From positions 1 through 64,000 of the forward strand of contig WEDG01007273.1 of assembly GCA_017591395.1 (NCBI GenBank): a stretch of 64,000 bases of DNA, given 5' to 3'. The notes under the pieces were generated by a model. It saw nothing but the letters and a program-made list of their open reading frames with translations. It searched no databases and had not been told where the DNA came from. Of the stretch, positions 22,167-34,016 are shown piece after piece. This DNA is from Schistocephalus solidus (lineage: Eukaryota > Platyhelminthes > Cestoda > Diphyllobothriidea > Diphyllobothriidae). The translations under genes and the position numbers were made by a program. Each line of letters opens with the position of its first letter. Positions within the stretch are counted from its first letter, which is position 1.

Positions 22167-23373
22167 TCAGATTGTCCGTCTTGGCGATCAACAATCGGCG
22201 GAGGTGGCGGTTGAGAGTGGGGTTCCTCAGGGCTCCGTCCTGGGCCCTATCCTCTTCCTTATATTCATTGATGATTGCGTAAGTGGCTTGACTGTGACAC
22301 CGCCATGTTTGCTGACGATATAAAGCTTTGGAAGGTCATCCACAACGCAGATGATGAAGAAAAATCTACAGGCGAACTTGCATCGACTCGAGGAATGGTC
22401 GCACAACTGGCTCCTCCCATTCAATGCTACCAAGTGCAATATTCTGCGATTTGGCAGAACCAGCTCAGGGCACCAGAGAATTTACTATCTGACCATACAC
22501 CGCTACCAGAGGTAGAGGCTCAGAAAGATCTAGGAGTATGGATCACGCCCACACTGAAGCCATCGTTCCATTGCTCAAAAGCAGCAAAAATCTGCCATGT
22601 CAAGCTTGTATCTAATTAAGCGAGCGTTTGCAAAGTTCGACAAAGAGTGCTTTAATAAGGTCTGTGGGATGTTCGTGCGACCACAATTGAATTCGCCATA
22701 CAAGCTGGAGACCGTGGTCTGTCAAAGACCACAACACCCTTGAGAAGGTCCAAAGACGTGCAACCAAGCTTGTTCAAGGTCAAAGCTGCCTGCCTTACGA
22801 GACACGATTGTCTAATCTTGATCTGTTTCCTCTGGACTATAGACAGCTACGCGGCGACTTAATACAAGCCTTTTCGAATGCTGCGGCTTCAGGATTGTTG
22901 CCTTGCATCTGGCGACTTCTTTGAGCTGGCCACTACCACTACTTTGCGAGGGCATCCCATTAAACTACGAGTGACAGGTGCAAGACTCGACACAAGAAGG
23001 TTCTTCTTCTCCAACAGAGTGATTAAGGCCTGGAATGCTCTGCCGGCCGACATAATCATGTCCCCATCCGTTGACACTTTTTAAGCGGAAGTTTGACCAG
23101 TACAGCCATAAGTACCACCACGACATCCGAACCTAACACATTTCCTGAAACATATTCCCATCCACAATTTTCGCGTCATATAACATACTACTCCCTATTT
23201 TTGAGTAACATTATTTTATAATTGTTTGTCCGATGCCCTGCAGTGTGTCCGTGAGATAACCCTTTGTCCAACGTCCATTATATGTCAGCCTTTTTAATTT
23301 ACAGTGTCACTGACATCAATAGGGAGCTCAAAGGCTTCGCCTATATTTCCCTGAATAAAACTGAACTGAACTG
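22167..23373 (+). mobile_element. LINE family C, 5'-truncated, inserted in family B
   Basis: It opens in the middle of an RT (IVRLGDQQSAEVAVESGVPQ, then GSVLGPILFLIFIDDCVSGL) and passes through the catalytic MFADDIKLWKVI in a shifted frame. Next come PLPEVEAQKDLGVWITPTLK, AAKICHVKLV and a C-terminal block RRFFFSNRVIKAWNALPADI. The 3' UTR carries gagataaccctttgtccaacg and the element ends in a short satellite-like tail (ctgaataaaactgaactgaactg). Perfect 12-bp target-site duplications flank it. Several frameshifts make it inactive. Confidence 0.85.
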
Positions 23374-23385
23374 AACATTTGAATC
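23374..23385 (+). repeat. Right target-site duplication (12 bp)
   Basis: AACATTTGAATC is an exact copy of 22155-22166. It directly follows the (actga)n tail of the family C element, after which family B resumes with agcctctataaaatatatgtcagg. Confidence 0.85.
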
Positions 23386-24255
23386 AGCCTCTATAAAATA
23401 TATGTCAGGCCTAGTCTGGAATACTGCTCGTTTCTTTTTAGCCTTCTGCACGCTCGTGAACGAAATAAGATAGAATCAGTCCCGCATTTCTTTACAAAAA
23501 GGGTTTTCTATTCAGAACACCGAAACCTGTCCTACCAACAACGCTGTGAGCTTACAAGCCTTGACCAACTGTGGCTTCGCAGATTACAGAAGGGACTATT
23601 TTTACTGTTTAAACTTGTAAACAGTCGTACATTTAACCCCCTTTCATCTCTGAGGCACATCGACCACTCTCTGCGCAAAAGTCATCGAAATGTATTTTTA
23701 TTTCTTCCTATGGCAAGCACAGTTAGATACCGACAGTGTTTTTTGGTAAACGCTATAGCAATTTGGAATAAGCTACCCAGAAGTATCAAAATTCAGCAAA
23801 GCTATCCCTTGTTTACGCGAACTGTCACTAGTTTTCTACATTCAAGGACACCTTCCATAACTTTTGGGTGCTGAATCTGTTGGAGCTCTCTAAGGTTCTG
23901 ATGGCGTTCACGGACTCTGAATCATGTGCCGGACTTCATGCTGAGGGCAATATTGCTGGCTGTGTAGACCTTAATCGGTTTATTTCTCAGTCGACAGCGA
24001 ACAGCCGCTTGCCAACATACCTGCTGGTGCAGAATACCGGATCAATACACTGAATGGAGAAGTTCTTCACCGGACACCTGTGTCAACGCGACCCTGTCCT
24101 GAATTTTAATTATTCAATAAGCTGCAGTTTTTCTCCTGAAAACACCTGAAACAAAGATCAGGAGTTTTTGTCTCTGTCAGCTTAACTCTCTACTGTATAT
24201 ATATTTTTTGACCTTGCCTGTAAACTGGCAATAAATAAATAAAATAAAATAAAAA
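23386..24255 (+). pseudogene. LINE family B: C-terminus and 3' UTR after the insertion
   Basis: It resumes family B coding text (SASIKYMSGLVWN and the segment matching CSFLFSLLHACERKKIE, several frames) and then the 3' UTR. The end is gaccttgcctgtaaactggcaataaataaataaaataaaat, which recurs as a minus-strand start at 5219, 25850, 27740 and 32298. Together with 19850-22154 this is the most complete family B copy in the window. Confidence 0.85.
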
Positions 24256-25129
24256 TCTGATTGGATTTAATGGACAAATGAATAGCCCGCTGTCGGCTCT
24301 ATCCCTGTAAAATTAGCGCTCGAAAATCCATAAGTGACAAACTATTTTCGACCCAAAAAAATTATTAACACGAAACATAAATTTGTTTACTGTATAGTGA
24401 TTTATTTTCATATTTTGCTAATACGATACCTTTAAAGAAAGGTGTTTTTTACTTAAAACAAATTCCTCGTTTCGTACACTATTAACGAAGACGATCTGAA
24501 ACTCATCGTTATAGAAAACCCAAAATAGTCATAAAGGAATTTAACAATAGAAAATGCATCTTTATATACACACAAATGGTACGTTTGCGATTACACCTGA
24601 GTATTCTATTTAAATTGATATGTCAGTGCCTGGCCTGTGAACATGTAATCTTCTGAAATATTGTATTCCTGTGGCGTTCCTATCAGCACAATCAAGCAAA
24701 AATCTGTTTGTCTTGGCCAAATGCATCTAATGTAATGTACAATGGATGATAAACTGCCAATTATCGTGAAAGGGTGTTAGAATATACACTCGCATGTTAG
24801 GCTGCTTGATGACCGCCATACTTTACGTTGCGCTTCATCTAGAGGTGCATGTATGTGCAAAACTCTGAAAAAGACTATTTTCAGAAGTAATTCTACTTTT
24901 GTTGCTTTATTCACCCATTTAATTTCATGGACAGGCTTCCTTTACATTTAAAACTTCAGTTTACTCATCTAGGTCAGTTTTTCACATTTTCACATTTTGT
25001 CTAGTATTTCAAGACAATGTAATCTTAATTTTTAAACCACAATAAGCCTCAGTTTTCTCAACCATCTATTCTTTATTGATATGAAACTCTGTGGGACGCA
25101 AGGTGCACTGATTTCGCATAACAGGCCGT
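24256..25129. other. No recognised feature
   Basis: A/T-rich sequence without a recognisable ORF or repeat. Confidence 0.4.
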
Positions 25130-25465
25130 AACTGTAGCTATAAATTTTATAGAGAAGCAGTTTTTCTCCTCGTTTTTTAAAATTAGCGTCTTGTCGAACT
25201 CCCACCCACGATTTAAGCGCAGGCTTTTTTCACTGATTCTTTTCTAGTTCACCGTATATTCCAAAAATAACTGACTATTGTTTTAAAAATGGTGAATCGT
25301 TCAGAATCGGATATGCCTACTGTACAACTCATTTCTGCTGTTCATATGGCTGTTCATATAGTGCAGGAATTATTCAATTTGTATTTATTTATACCGCAAT
25401 ACTAAGTTTGTAATGAGTGGGCCCTCTGTGCCTTAAATATACAATTTATTTATTTAAATCGGATG
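25130..25465 (+). mobile_element. LINE family E, 3' end
   Basis: It matches 39410-39660 (tgactattgttttaaaaatggtgaatcg, gaatcggatatgcctac, gtatttatttataccgc) and ends ccttaaatatacaatttatttattta. Only non-coding 3' sequence is present. Confidence 0.7.
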
Positions 25466-25849
25466 GATTTCATAAGTTAGGACAGCTACTGCATATATTA
25501 TAAGGACGGATTCCAATTTCGATAGTTCTAACCTCTTTCAGAATAAATACGGCCGTTGTAATTTATTTTCAGGCAATCAGATTGTGGAGCTCTACACGAC
25601 TGAGCTTGTTGAAATAGGATATACCTTGTTCGATAAGATAAATAGATAGATTGATTTAGTTGAGTACCCAAAATGACAGTTTGCTTATGTCTTAACCGTC
25701 AATGCTCCGTTGAGGCTGATAATCATCGCCAATAACAGTAATCAAGCGTTTGTTTCAAGAAAAGTAACAACGGCATAGACAATTTCATTTCGACCAAAGC
25801 TTGAAGGACGTTTTTAAAAGATTTCCAGCACAACGTCAAAATCTGTTAG
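25466..25849. other. No recognised feature
   Basis: I see no ORF or shared repeat here. Confidence 0.35.
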
Positions 25850-26200
25850 TTTATTTATTTATTGCCAGTTTGCACGCAAGGTCAAAAGAGATATACAGTA
25901 GAGTGTCGAGCTGACAGTGAAAAAACTCCTGATCGTTCTGTCAAGTGTTTTCAGGAGAAAAAACGGCAGCTTATTGAGGGATTAAAGTTCAGGTCAAAGA
26001 AGCGTTGACACAGGTGCACGGTGAGGTACTACTTTTTTCAGCGTTATGGATCCGTATTCTACACCAGCAGGTATATCGGCGAATGGCTGTTCGCTGTCGA
26101 CTGAATAAGGAATAAGCCGATTAAGATTTACAGAGCCAGCAATATTGCCTCAGCATGAAGTCCAGCACACCATCAGAACGAAAAAGAGCTTCAACTGAGT
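25850..26200 (-). mobile_element. LINE family B, short 3' end
   Basis: Minus-strand copy of the family B terminus (complement of ttatttatttattgccagtttgcacgcaaggtc) with about 350 bp of 3' UTR. It ends abruptly beside a DNA-transposon remnant. Confidence 0.75.
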
Positions 26201-26203
26201 CAG

Positions 26204-26575
26204 CTTGTAGATGAAATAACTTCTCTACAAGAACGAGGGCTAGATTTTCCTTATTCCCACCGCCCTTTACGTGTTCATATAAACAGTGTATTTTGCGATG
26301 CTCCCGTGCGAGCTTCTGTTAAGAAAACTAAAACAGTTAATGCTTATAAATGCTGTGAGCGCTGTAGGGTTAAATGAACGTACTTAGGAAAGGTAATGTA
26401 CCTGGACGAAGGCCGGATGAAGAGGAAGGATAAAGGTTTCGAAGGACAAGTTTGCAGACAGCATATATTAGGATCCTCTCCTTTTCTCCGTTGAAAGCTA
26501 GGATTTGTCTCGAATTTTCCTTAAGATCCGCTTTGTCTAGGTGTGATGAGGTGTTATGGTGGCCATTGAAATCTG
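26204..26575 (+). pseudogene. DNA-transposon protein remnant (DAPARA-motif transposase-like)
   Basis: One frame reads LVDEITSLQERGLDF, then VFCDAPVRASVKKTKTVNAY, KCCERCRVK, a TGA at 26375, then VMYLDEGRMKRKDKGFEGQV and HILGSSPF. A nearby frame gives KLGFVSNFP-stop-DPLCLGVMRCY. This order (helix, CDAPARA, GY..C..C, R/T-D..F, H..G.SPL, NFP.D..H..CLGVM) matches a transposase-like protein family common in animal genomes and related to CACTA/EnSpm-type elements. The family name comes from memory of these motifs and was not searched. The internal stop and frameshift show it is dead. No terminal inverted repeats were found. Confidence 0.55.
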
Positions 26576-26944
26576 CCCAGACTATCAATGCATGCGATTT
26601 TTCACTGCTTCGTATTGAGCTCACCTTTTTTCCGAAAAGTTTTAGTTATTGCGTTAGAACGACAGATCGCCGGTGGACTGTGGAAACTGCTTGTTATCAG
26701 TAATAACCGATTGCGAATTCTACTATTTAGCTGGCTGATCACATGAGCACCAAAGTGAAAATTGCCATTAGATTACCGCCTCTTAAAGTTTGTTTTCATA
26801 GTGCCTGTGGGCGCTTAAAATACAAAGTTATTTACTGCATCTGTGGGTAAAATATCATCGGTCTAAGCTAACCGGTTTTGCGAACGCATCCACAATTGCA
26901 TATTTGTATATAATGGAGGGTTACAGGCATTGCCATTGATTACC
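26576..26944. other. No recognised feature
   Basis: This may be continuing remnant of the DNA transposon, but I see no motif that supports it. Confidence 0.3.
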
Positions 26945-27734
26945 CTATTAATGAAAATTTATCATTTGCATATGAACAGTCAATATAAAAAGTAGAGCCC
27001 GAAAGATTTGAAAGGTTGTTTTTAAGTAATCATGTTTTGAGAGTCGTCGTTTGTCAAATATTATGTCATCAAGCCTTCTTTTCAAATCAGAAATGCTGCC
27101 AGCGGTAACCGTCTCGCTCGGTATCGAGTTCCAAGGTCGTACCACTCATTGGCTGAAAAAAACTTTCTGAGGTTCAATTGTGGGCGCTCGCCATTGTCCT
27201 TGTTCGGATGAACACGCAAATGAAAGTCGCGCAGGTAAACTTGAAAAATACTCCGAGCTCAGGAAGATATCATGGCCCAGGATAATCCGGAATGTCAAGA
27301 GAAAGGCTACCCCGTAAGGGCCTGTCAAGCTTTTTCGATCTATCATGTTACGGTTAAGTCTTAAGACCGTCGACCATCTTCGTTGCTATCCGTTCCACCT
27401 GTTCAAGAAGGTCAACATCTTTCTTCATCCACGGTAACCAGGCTGGTATTCCGTTATCTAAATGTGGGCTCATGAAGACGCCATAGAAATTTTCGAAGAG
27501 ATCAGGGGGTGAATATTTTAAACGCACTTCTGATCCAATGCAGTGTACATGTTGCCTTCTGGAATGCTTTCTTACAGTGTTCCGTTGGCATTAAATTCAC
27601 AGTTGTCCACATTCCCAGATCTTTGTGTGTTTCTACCTCTTTTAATGCAGAGCCATTAATAAAGGTTTCAGATAACATTTTCGACCAGCGCTTATAGGTA
27701 GGATCATACACTTGCATACATTAAACTGAATGTT
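26945..27734 (-). pseudogene. LINE family C-like RT C-terminus
   Basis: The minus strand gives KEVETHKDLGMWTTVNLMPT, FENFYGVFMSPHLDNGIPAW, LLEQVERIATKMVDGLK and RPWNSIPSETVTAGSISDLK RRLDD across shifted frames. This is the thumb and C-terminal region of a CR1-like RT, equivalent to the family C segment DLGVWITPTLK...NRVIKAWNALPADI. It is joined at about 27735 to a family B 3' end. Part of it (27185-27734) is duplicated at 31738-32293. Confidence 0.7.
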
Positions 27735-28490
27735 TTAATTTATTTATTGCCAGTTTACGGGCAAGGTCAACAGGGATTTACAGAAGGGGGTCGAGCTAAC
27801 AGTGAAAAACTCCTGATCGTTCTTTAAAATGTTTTTAGGAGAAAAAACTGCAGCTTATTGAACGGATTTAAGTTCAGGACAGGAAAGTATTGACACAGGT
27901 GCACGGTGTATTACTTTTCCTTTCAGTGTTGTGGATATGGTATTCTGTACAAACAGCAGGTATACCGGTGAACGGCTGCTCGATGTCGACTGAGATATAA
28001 CCCGATTACAGACTGCAGAGCCAGCAGTATTGCCTTCAGCATGAAGTCCGGCACAGGATGCAGAGTCTGTGGACGCCATAAGAACGGAAGAGAGCTTCCA
28101 GAGAATCAGCACCCAAAATTCTTGGAAGGTGTCCTGAATGTAGAAAACTAGTTACAGCTCTCGTAAACATAGGATTGATTTGCTGAATTTTAATATTTCT
28201 GCGTAATTAATTCCAGATTACTATAGCATTTACCGAAAAAATGACGGTATCTAACGGTGCGTGTCAAAGGAAAAAATAAAAATGCATCTCTATTATTGGT
28301 GTGCCGAAATTGGTCGAACTGCCTCAGGGATGTAAGGGGGTTAACGGTAAAACTGTTTAAAAGTTTAAACAGCACAAATAGTCCCTTCTGTAATCTAGGA
28401 AGCCACAACGGGTCGATGCTTGTAAAATCACAGCATTGTTCGGAAGGACAGGTTTCTGTGCTCTGAAGTTAAAACTCTTTTTTAAACATG
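27735..28490 (-). mobile_element. LINE family B, 3' end (first copy of chimera)
   Basis: Minus-strand family B terminus and 3' UTR with remnants of the C-terminal ORF (SVLMASTDSASCAGLHAEGN, FVLFKLLNSFTVNPLTSLRQ). It shares the exact C-B junction and near-identical sequence with 32294-33040. Confidence 0.8.
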
Positions 28491-28739
28491 TCCCAACTGG
28501 TCGGATGAGTTCCTAGAAATGACAACATTTAAGATTTAATTTATAAAAATGATGTCCAACCTCTTTTTATGAATTTCCATCGTGATCTATTCACAAGTGA
28601 TCGCGCAATAATTCACTGTTGTTTTCCCGCCCCCCTTCTTACGAAGCCTGAGGTTAAATGCAATAACCTCGACTTTGCTTACACAAACCATGAAATAATT
28701 AATAATTTCGTTACACTCTAGATTGGCATAGCATATTCT

Positions 28740-29866
28740 AAATCAGCGATCCAAGCTTTTTCCGTGAGCTATTGCAGAGCCTTACAGAAAAAATCCAGGA
28801 CTTTATTCCGTTTAAGATTTTTAATTCAAATACAGCTTCTTCTACTGTTCCGCATTTTCTCCAGAACAGACTTAAAAAATTACGAAAGCAACTTAAAGAT
28901 TCATCTAAAACCTCTTTGTCAGTTCATTTAAGGATTGCAAAAATATTTGAATTCGCATCGTAAATAAGGCTCGCGAGAGAAAAGCGTAGGGATTCTCGGG
29001 CACTTAGTGATGCCAATTCATCCAAATCTGTTGCTCAAATCTTCCATATTCGGTCATCGGCTATGCATCTGAATGTAAATCCACCCTTACTCGACTGTAA
29101 CAAAAATTGTTACAGACGATTTGGGCAAGCAGAATTGTTAAATTCGTTTTTTTGCCAACCACTTTCCCACTGAAACTAGCTCCACTCCCACAATTCCTCT
29201 CTTTTTCAAATTAACTTCTAACAAACCTTAATTTCTCGCCTCCACGTATTCAAAAAGAAAGAGCTCACTTAAAAAATCACATTCAGTTGGCACTGATACC
29301 ATTACAAACTCACTAATTAAACAATTAAGAGATTTTCCACCTTTACTAAGCAAGTTATTCTCAGTATTTCTTGAAAATGGTTTCTTCCCCGATTATTGGA
29401 AAACTTCTATTATAATACCAGTTTTTAAATCTGGTTCCCGCTCTGACATTCATAACTATCGCGGTGTTCATAAAGCGCCCTCTCTTGCTAAACTCTTCAA
29501 AAAACAAATTGCAAAACAAATCACGGATTTTTGCATAAGCAATCAAATTATCAACTTTTCCCAACACGGCTTCTTACCGGACCGCTCTTGTAAAACCTGC
29601 CACATGTCTTTTCTAAATCTACTAAACTCTTTTCGTAATGATAATATATCTGTAGTAGTTATCTATATTGATCTTAGTAAGGCATTCGATAAAGTGCCTA
29701 ATAGATGACTTCTAGCTAAACTAAAAGCTATAGGATTTCGTAGTCCCCTTACTGACTTTATTAGATCATACCTAAATGATCGAAAACTAAACGTTTTAGG
29801 GGGTCCACATACTCAAGTGTTATCCCGCTTGTTAGTGGTGTCCTTCAAGGTACCGTATTAGGTCCT
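28740..29866 (+). pseudogene. LINE family D: linker and RT N-terminal half
   Basis: Readable pieces are a linker (QNRLKKLRKQLKDSSKTSLS, LRIAKIFEFAS then stop) and PLLSKLFSVFLENGFFPDYW. They continue with KTSIIIPVFKSGSRSDIHNY RG, NFSQHGFLPDRSCKTCH, VVVIYIDLSKAFDKVPNR and, after a stop, LKAIGFRSPLTDFIRSYLND. The palm aspartate in IDLSKAFD is present. A base change before VPQG-type text shifts into the next frame. No endonuclease is present upstream, so the copy is 5'-truncated. Confidence 0.8.
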
Positions 29867-30751
29867 TTGTTGTTCTCACTGTATATAAATGATATTTCAT
29901 CGATAATTAAACATTCTCAATCTTTTATTTACGCTGATGACCTCAAATGCGTGTATTCCTTCTCAAACTCTACGACCGAACGGTGCCTAGAACAAATTCA
30001 TTCAGACTTAGACACTCTTTTGGCCCGGAGCTCCACATGGCTAATGGAGTTCTCACCTACTAAGTGTCGCAACATGCGTTCTGGGCCTGTGAGGCTGCCG
30101 CAACCTCTTATCTTTGATGGTTGCCCTATGATTGAATGTTCTTCCATCAAGGACTTAGGCTTAAGTTACACCAATATATTAGATCTTTCGCCTCATGCCG
30201 ATAGAATTACGGCCAAAGCTGCTCAGATTTGCGGCTTTATTTCTTATAATTTCTACCTTTGCGAAAATAAATTAAGACTTAATCGTATGTTTGTACTTCC
30301 CATTCTTGAATTTTGCTGTCCTTTCTTCGGTTTAATGAACGAATCTAGCCGGTCAAAAATTGAAAATGTCAAAAGACATTTCACAAAAATACTCCTATTT
30401 CCGACTCTTTCAACTATTTCTTACTCAAAAAGATGCCAGCTAACGAATATTAAATTTCTTTGGGTCAGGAGACTTGAAGCAGGCTTTTGTCTCCTTTTCC
30501 GACTAAATAGTATTCCAACTCTCCTCAAGCCTTCTGTCATTATCCCCGTTAGTCTTCCTTATAACCTAAGACATTCTGCACTAATTACACCAACCCCTAC
30601 ACCCTCCACGTGTAAACGCTCTCTTTTATTTGCTTCTAGGTATAGTTTTCTTTGGAATAACTTGCCAATAGAAATAAGGTCGTTTACTTGTCTATCTGCA
30701 TTCAAGCGAAGACTGAACATTTATCTTAACACTGATTCTATTAACCTTTAA
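29867..30751 (+). pseudogene. LINE family D: RT catalytic half, 294-codon open frame
   Basis: The frame reads LFSLYINDISSIIKHSQSF, the catalytic YADDLKCVYSFSN, then SSTWLMEFSPTKCRNM, IKDLGLSYTNILDLSPHADR, LPILEFCCPFFGLMNE and RRLEAGFCLLFRLNSI. It ends in FASRYSFLWNNLPIEIRSF and FKRRLNIYLNTDSINL. This is the longest intact stretch of family D. It is a fragment, since the preceding half lies in another frame. Confidence 0.85.
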
Positions 30752-31425
30752 TTTTCTTAAGCTTTTTCTAGCATCTTTCCCCATGAATCGGAGAAAGGAC
30801 CATCTGGATTTTAAGTGACCCTCTTGAAACTATATTTTCGCTAACTCGAGTCGCCCATGAACTATGATTTCTCCTTATATCACCAGCCACCCAAACGATG
30901 ACGTCATTCGGACGTACACATTCGGTGGTCCACAGTCTAAAATGCTACCGTTTCTTTGGATACTTACCATCATCAGAATTCAATTCTGGATCCTAAGATG
31001 CTGAGGACTTAAGTTAATTGACGCATTTTCGCGAGATTTTGTTTCATAGGCCTAAGTGATCAAGAACGAATCATCTTGACGTTTCGTTATCTAATTCTGA
31101 AACGCTACTTCAGTATTACCCTACACTACCACCTGACCATTTTTCCAAAGCAGGTTTTTTCTCCTACCTTCTATTCGAAAATGAGGGCCTATTGAACTCT
31201 GTCTCCATTTTTAAGGTAGGAGTTTTTTCACTGCCTATTTTTTCTAGTTTACCATTAATTTCAAAACATCGCTAACTGTTGACATAGCAGGACAATTTAT
31301 TTCTGCATTATTAATTATTTGTAAATTTTATCTGCACACATTGCCATAACTTTATTTCGTTACTAATGTTTGCTTAGACAGTGCCTTGCCGGTGCTAACC
31401 AAATATCAATACTGAAATAAAAAAA
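30752..31425 (+). mobile_element. LINE family D 3' UTR
   Basis: It includes tttccccatgaatcggagaaaggacc, a stretch with ccacccaaacgatgacgtcattcgg, and ends gaaataaaaaaataaataaaa. The same UTR recurs at 34017-34695 (+) and 37170-37850 (-). Confidence 0.75.
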
Positions 31426-31429
31426 TAAA

Positions 31430-31735
31430 TAAAAGTGCTCGATTTATTCTATCTTCCTCTGTTTACTCGTGTGCAGAAGGCTGACCAAGTACTTAGTTTG
31501 CCGAGTCGATATTCGATTGTAACTCTTTTGCGTCGTCAGCACAGCTGACTAAATAAATAAATAATAATAATAAATAAATTATATATTTAAGGCCCAGAAG
31601 GCCCCATCATTCAAACTTATTTTCGTGGTTTAAATCAATATAAAGTAGATAAATGCTGCACTATGTGAGCAATGGCCATATGAACAGCATAAATGAGTAG
31701 TATGATAGGCATATCCGATTCCGAGGTTCCATCGT
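31430..31735 (-). mobile_element. Family B scrap joined to family E 3' end
   Basis: A short family B-like piece (gtgcagaaggctgacc) is followed by ttcgattgtaactcttttgcgtcgtc and then the family E terminus on the minus strand (aaattatatatttaaggcccagaaggcccc...). The same order occurs at 33045-33340. Confidence 0.6.
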
Positions 31736-31737
31736 GT

Positions 31738-32293
31738 GCGCGCGCTATTTTCCCTTGTTCGGATGACCACGCAAATAAGTTGTGCAGACAAAATCGACAA
31801 AATCCTCCGATCTCAGGATGGAATCATGGCCCAGGATAATCCGGAATGTCAAGAGCAGGCTACCCGTAAGTGCCTCTCAAGCTTTTTCTATCTATCTTGG
31901 TACGGTTAAGTCTTAAGACCGTCGACCATCTTCGTTGCTATCCGTTGCACCTGTTCGAGGAGGTCAACATCTTTTCTTCATCCACGGTAACCAGGCTGGT
32001 ATTCCGTTATCTAAATGTGGGCTCATGAAGACGCCATAGAATTTTTCGAAGAGATCAGGAGGTGAATATTTTAAACGCACTTCTGATCCAATGCAGTGTA
32101 CATGTTGCCTTCTGGAATGCTTTTCTTACAGTGTTCCGTTGGCATTAAATTCACAGTTGTACACATTCCCAGATCTTTGTGCGTTTCTACTTCTTTTAAT
32201 TCAGAGACATTAATAATAAACTAGTGTTTCAGATAAAATTTTCGACCAGCGCTTATAGGTAGGATCATACACTTGCATACATTAAACTGAATG
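31738..32293 (-). mobile_element. Family C-like piece (second copy of chimera)
   Basis: Near-identical to 27185-27734, including ggcccaggataatccggaatgtcaaga and ccatccacggtaaccaggctgg-type text, with a few indels. It is joined to family B at the same base (gcatacattaaactgaatgttttaatttatttattg). Confidence 0.75.
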
Positions 32294-33040
32294 TTTTAAT
32301 TTATTTATTGCCAGTTTACGGGCAAGGTCAACAGGGATTTACAGAAGGGGGTCGAGCTAACAGTAAAAAACTCCTGATCGTTCTTTAAAATGTTTTTAGG
32401 AGAAAAAACTGCAGCTTATTGAACGGATTTCAGTTCAGGACTGGAAAGTATTGACACAGGTGCACGGTGTATTACTTTTCCTTTCAGTGTTGTGGATATG
32501 GTATTCTGTACAAGCAGCAGGTATGCCGGTGAACGGCTGCCCGATGTCGACTGAGATATAACTCGATTACGGACTGCAGAGCCAGATGTATTGCCTTCAG
32601 CATGAAGTCCGGCACAGGATGCAGAGTCTGTGGACGCCATAAGAACGGAAGAGAGCTTCCAGAGAATCAGCACCCAAAATTCTTGGAAGGTGTCCTGAAT
32701 GTAGAAAACTAGTTACAGCTCTCGTAAACATAGGATTGATTTGCTGAATTTTAATATTTCTGCGTAATTAAATTCCAGATTACTATAGCGTTTACCGAAA
32801 AAAAGACGGTATCTAACGGTGCGTGTCAAAGGAAAAAATAAAAATGCATCTCTATTATTGGTGCGCTGAAATTGGTCGAGCTGCCTCAGGGATGTAAGTG
32901 GGTTAACAGTAAAACTGTTTAAAAGTTTAAACAGTACAAATAGTCCCTTTCTGTAATCCAGGAAGCCACAACGGGTCAATGCTGTAAGATCACAGCATTG
33001 TTGGAAGGACAGGTTTATGTGCTCTGAAGTTAAAACTCTT
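32294..33040 (-). mobile_element. Family B 3' end (second copy of chimera)
   Basis: Minus-strand family B terminus and 3' UTR, near-identical to 27735-28475. Remnant coding text is SVLMASTDSASCAGLHAEGN, shared with the first copy apart from single changes. Confidence 0.8.
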
Positions 33041-33044
33041 AGTA

Positions 33045-34016
33045 AAGAAAGTGCTGGACTGATTCTATTTTCCTCCGTTCACTCGTGTACAGAAGACCGA
33101 TCAGGCACTTAGTTTATCGATATTCGATTGTAACTCTTTTGCGTCGTCACCCCGGCTGACTTAAATAAATAATAATAAATAAATTGTTCATGTAAGGCCC
33201 AGAGTGCCCCATCATTACAAACTTATTATGATGGTTTAAATAAATACAATGTGGATAATTGCTGCACTATGTGAGCAGCCATATGAACAGCATAAATGAG
33301 TAGTATGACAGGCATATCCGATTCAGAACGATTTGACATTTTTAAAATACAAGTCAACAATCTTTGGCGCATACGGTGAACAAGATAAGAAGTAGTAAAA
33401 AACGTCTACGGTTAAATCGGAGGCAGAGTTCTGTGAGCCGCCAATTAAAAAAACTAGAAGAAAAAAACTGCTTTATTAATAAAGTAATAGGTAGATTAAA
33501 TAGGCAAGAATTATGATGTTGCTGGCAACGTTTGAGGGTTCGGAACGCTCCTTGTCGGGTGAGAGATAATATAGCAGTCAGAGCTACTGTTTATAACCAC
33601 CAGTGGAGGTGAGAGAGTAGGATCTCATCGTGGACAACAGAGTTGAAACGAAGAGGGGACAGTGGAGGGCACGAGATCATCATCGAGATGCGACCTTGCT
33701 GACTGCATAGTCCACCAACAAAGAGGCGATGCCATCAGCACCCGTCTCCATCATCAAATGAACCTGGAGACCATCGGCATTGTCGCAAAATCGGAAAGTA
33801 TCAAGGTTGTCAAGAGTTGGCGATGCTAGTTTAAAAGGAGGGGACGAAAACGTGAATGCAAAGATTGACTCTGCAGATGATGATGGAAATATTTTTAGAG
33901 ACCAATATAGTATCAAGGGAGCTGCCTCAAATACCAAGAGGACCCTTTTCAAAATCCGAAAGTTGCGAGTTTGGGAAGGAAAACAGACAATAAGGACTTG
34001 CTATCTTCCAAAGTTA
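33045..34016 (-). mobile_element. Family E 3' region, inverted
   Basis: Reverse complement of the family E copy at 38850-39660, for example gggagctgcctcaaatacc and cgaaagttgcgagtttggga. It ends at about 34017, where it abuts the family D 3' UTR on the other strand. A 110-codon ORF inside is on the antisense strand and is not a gene. Confidence 0.75.
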
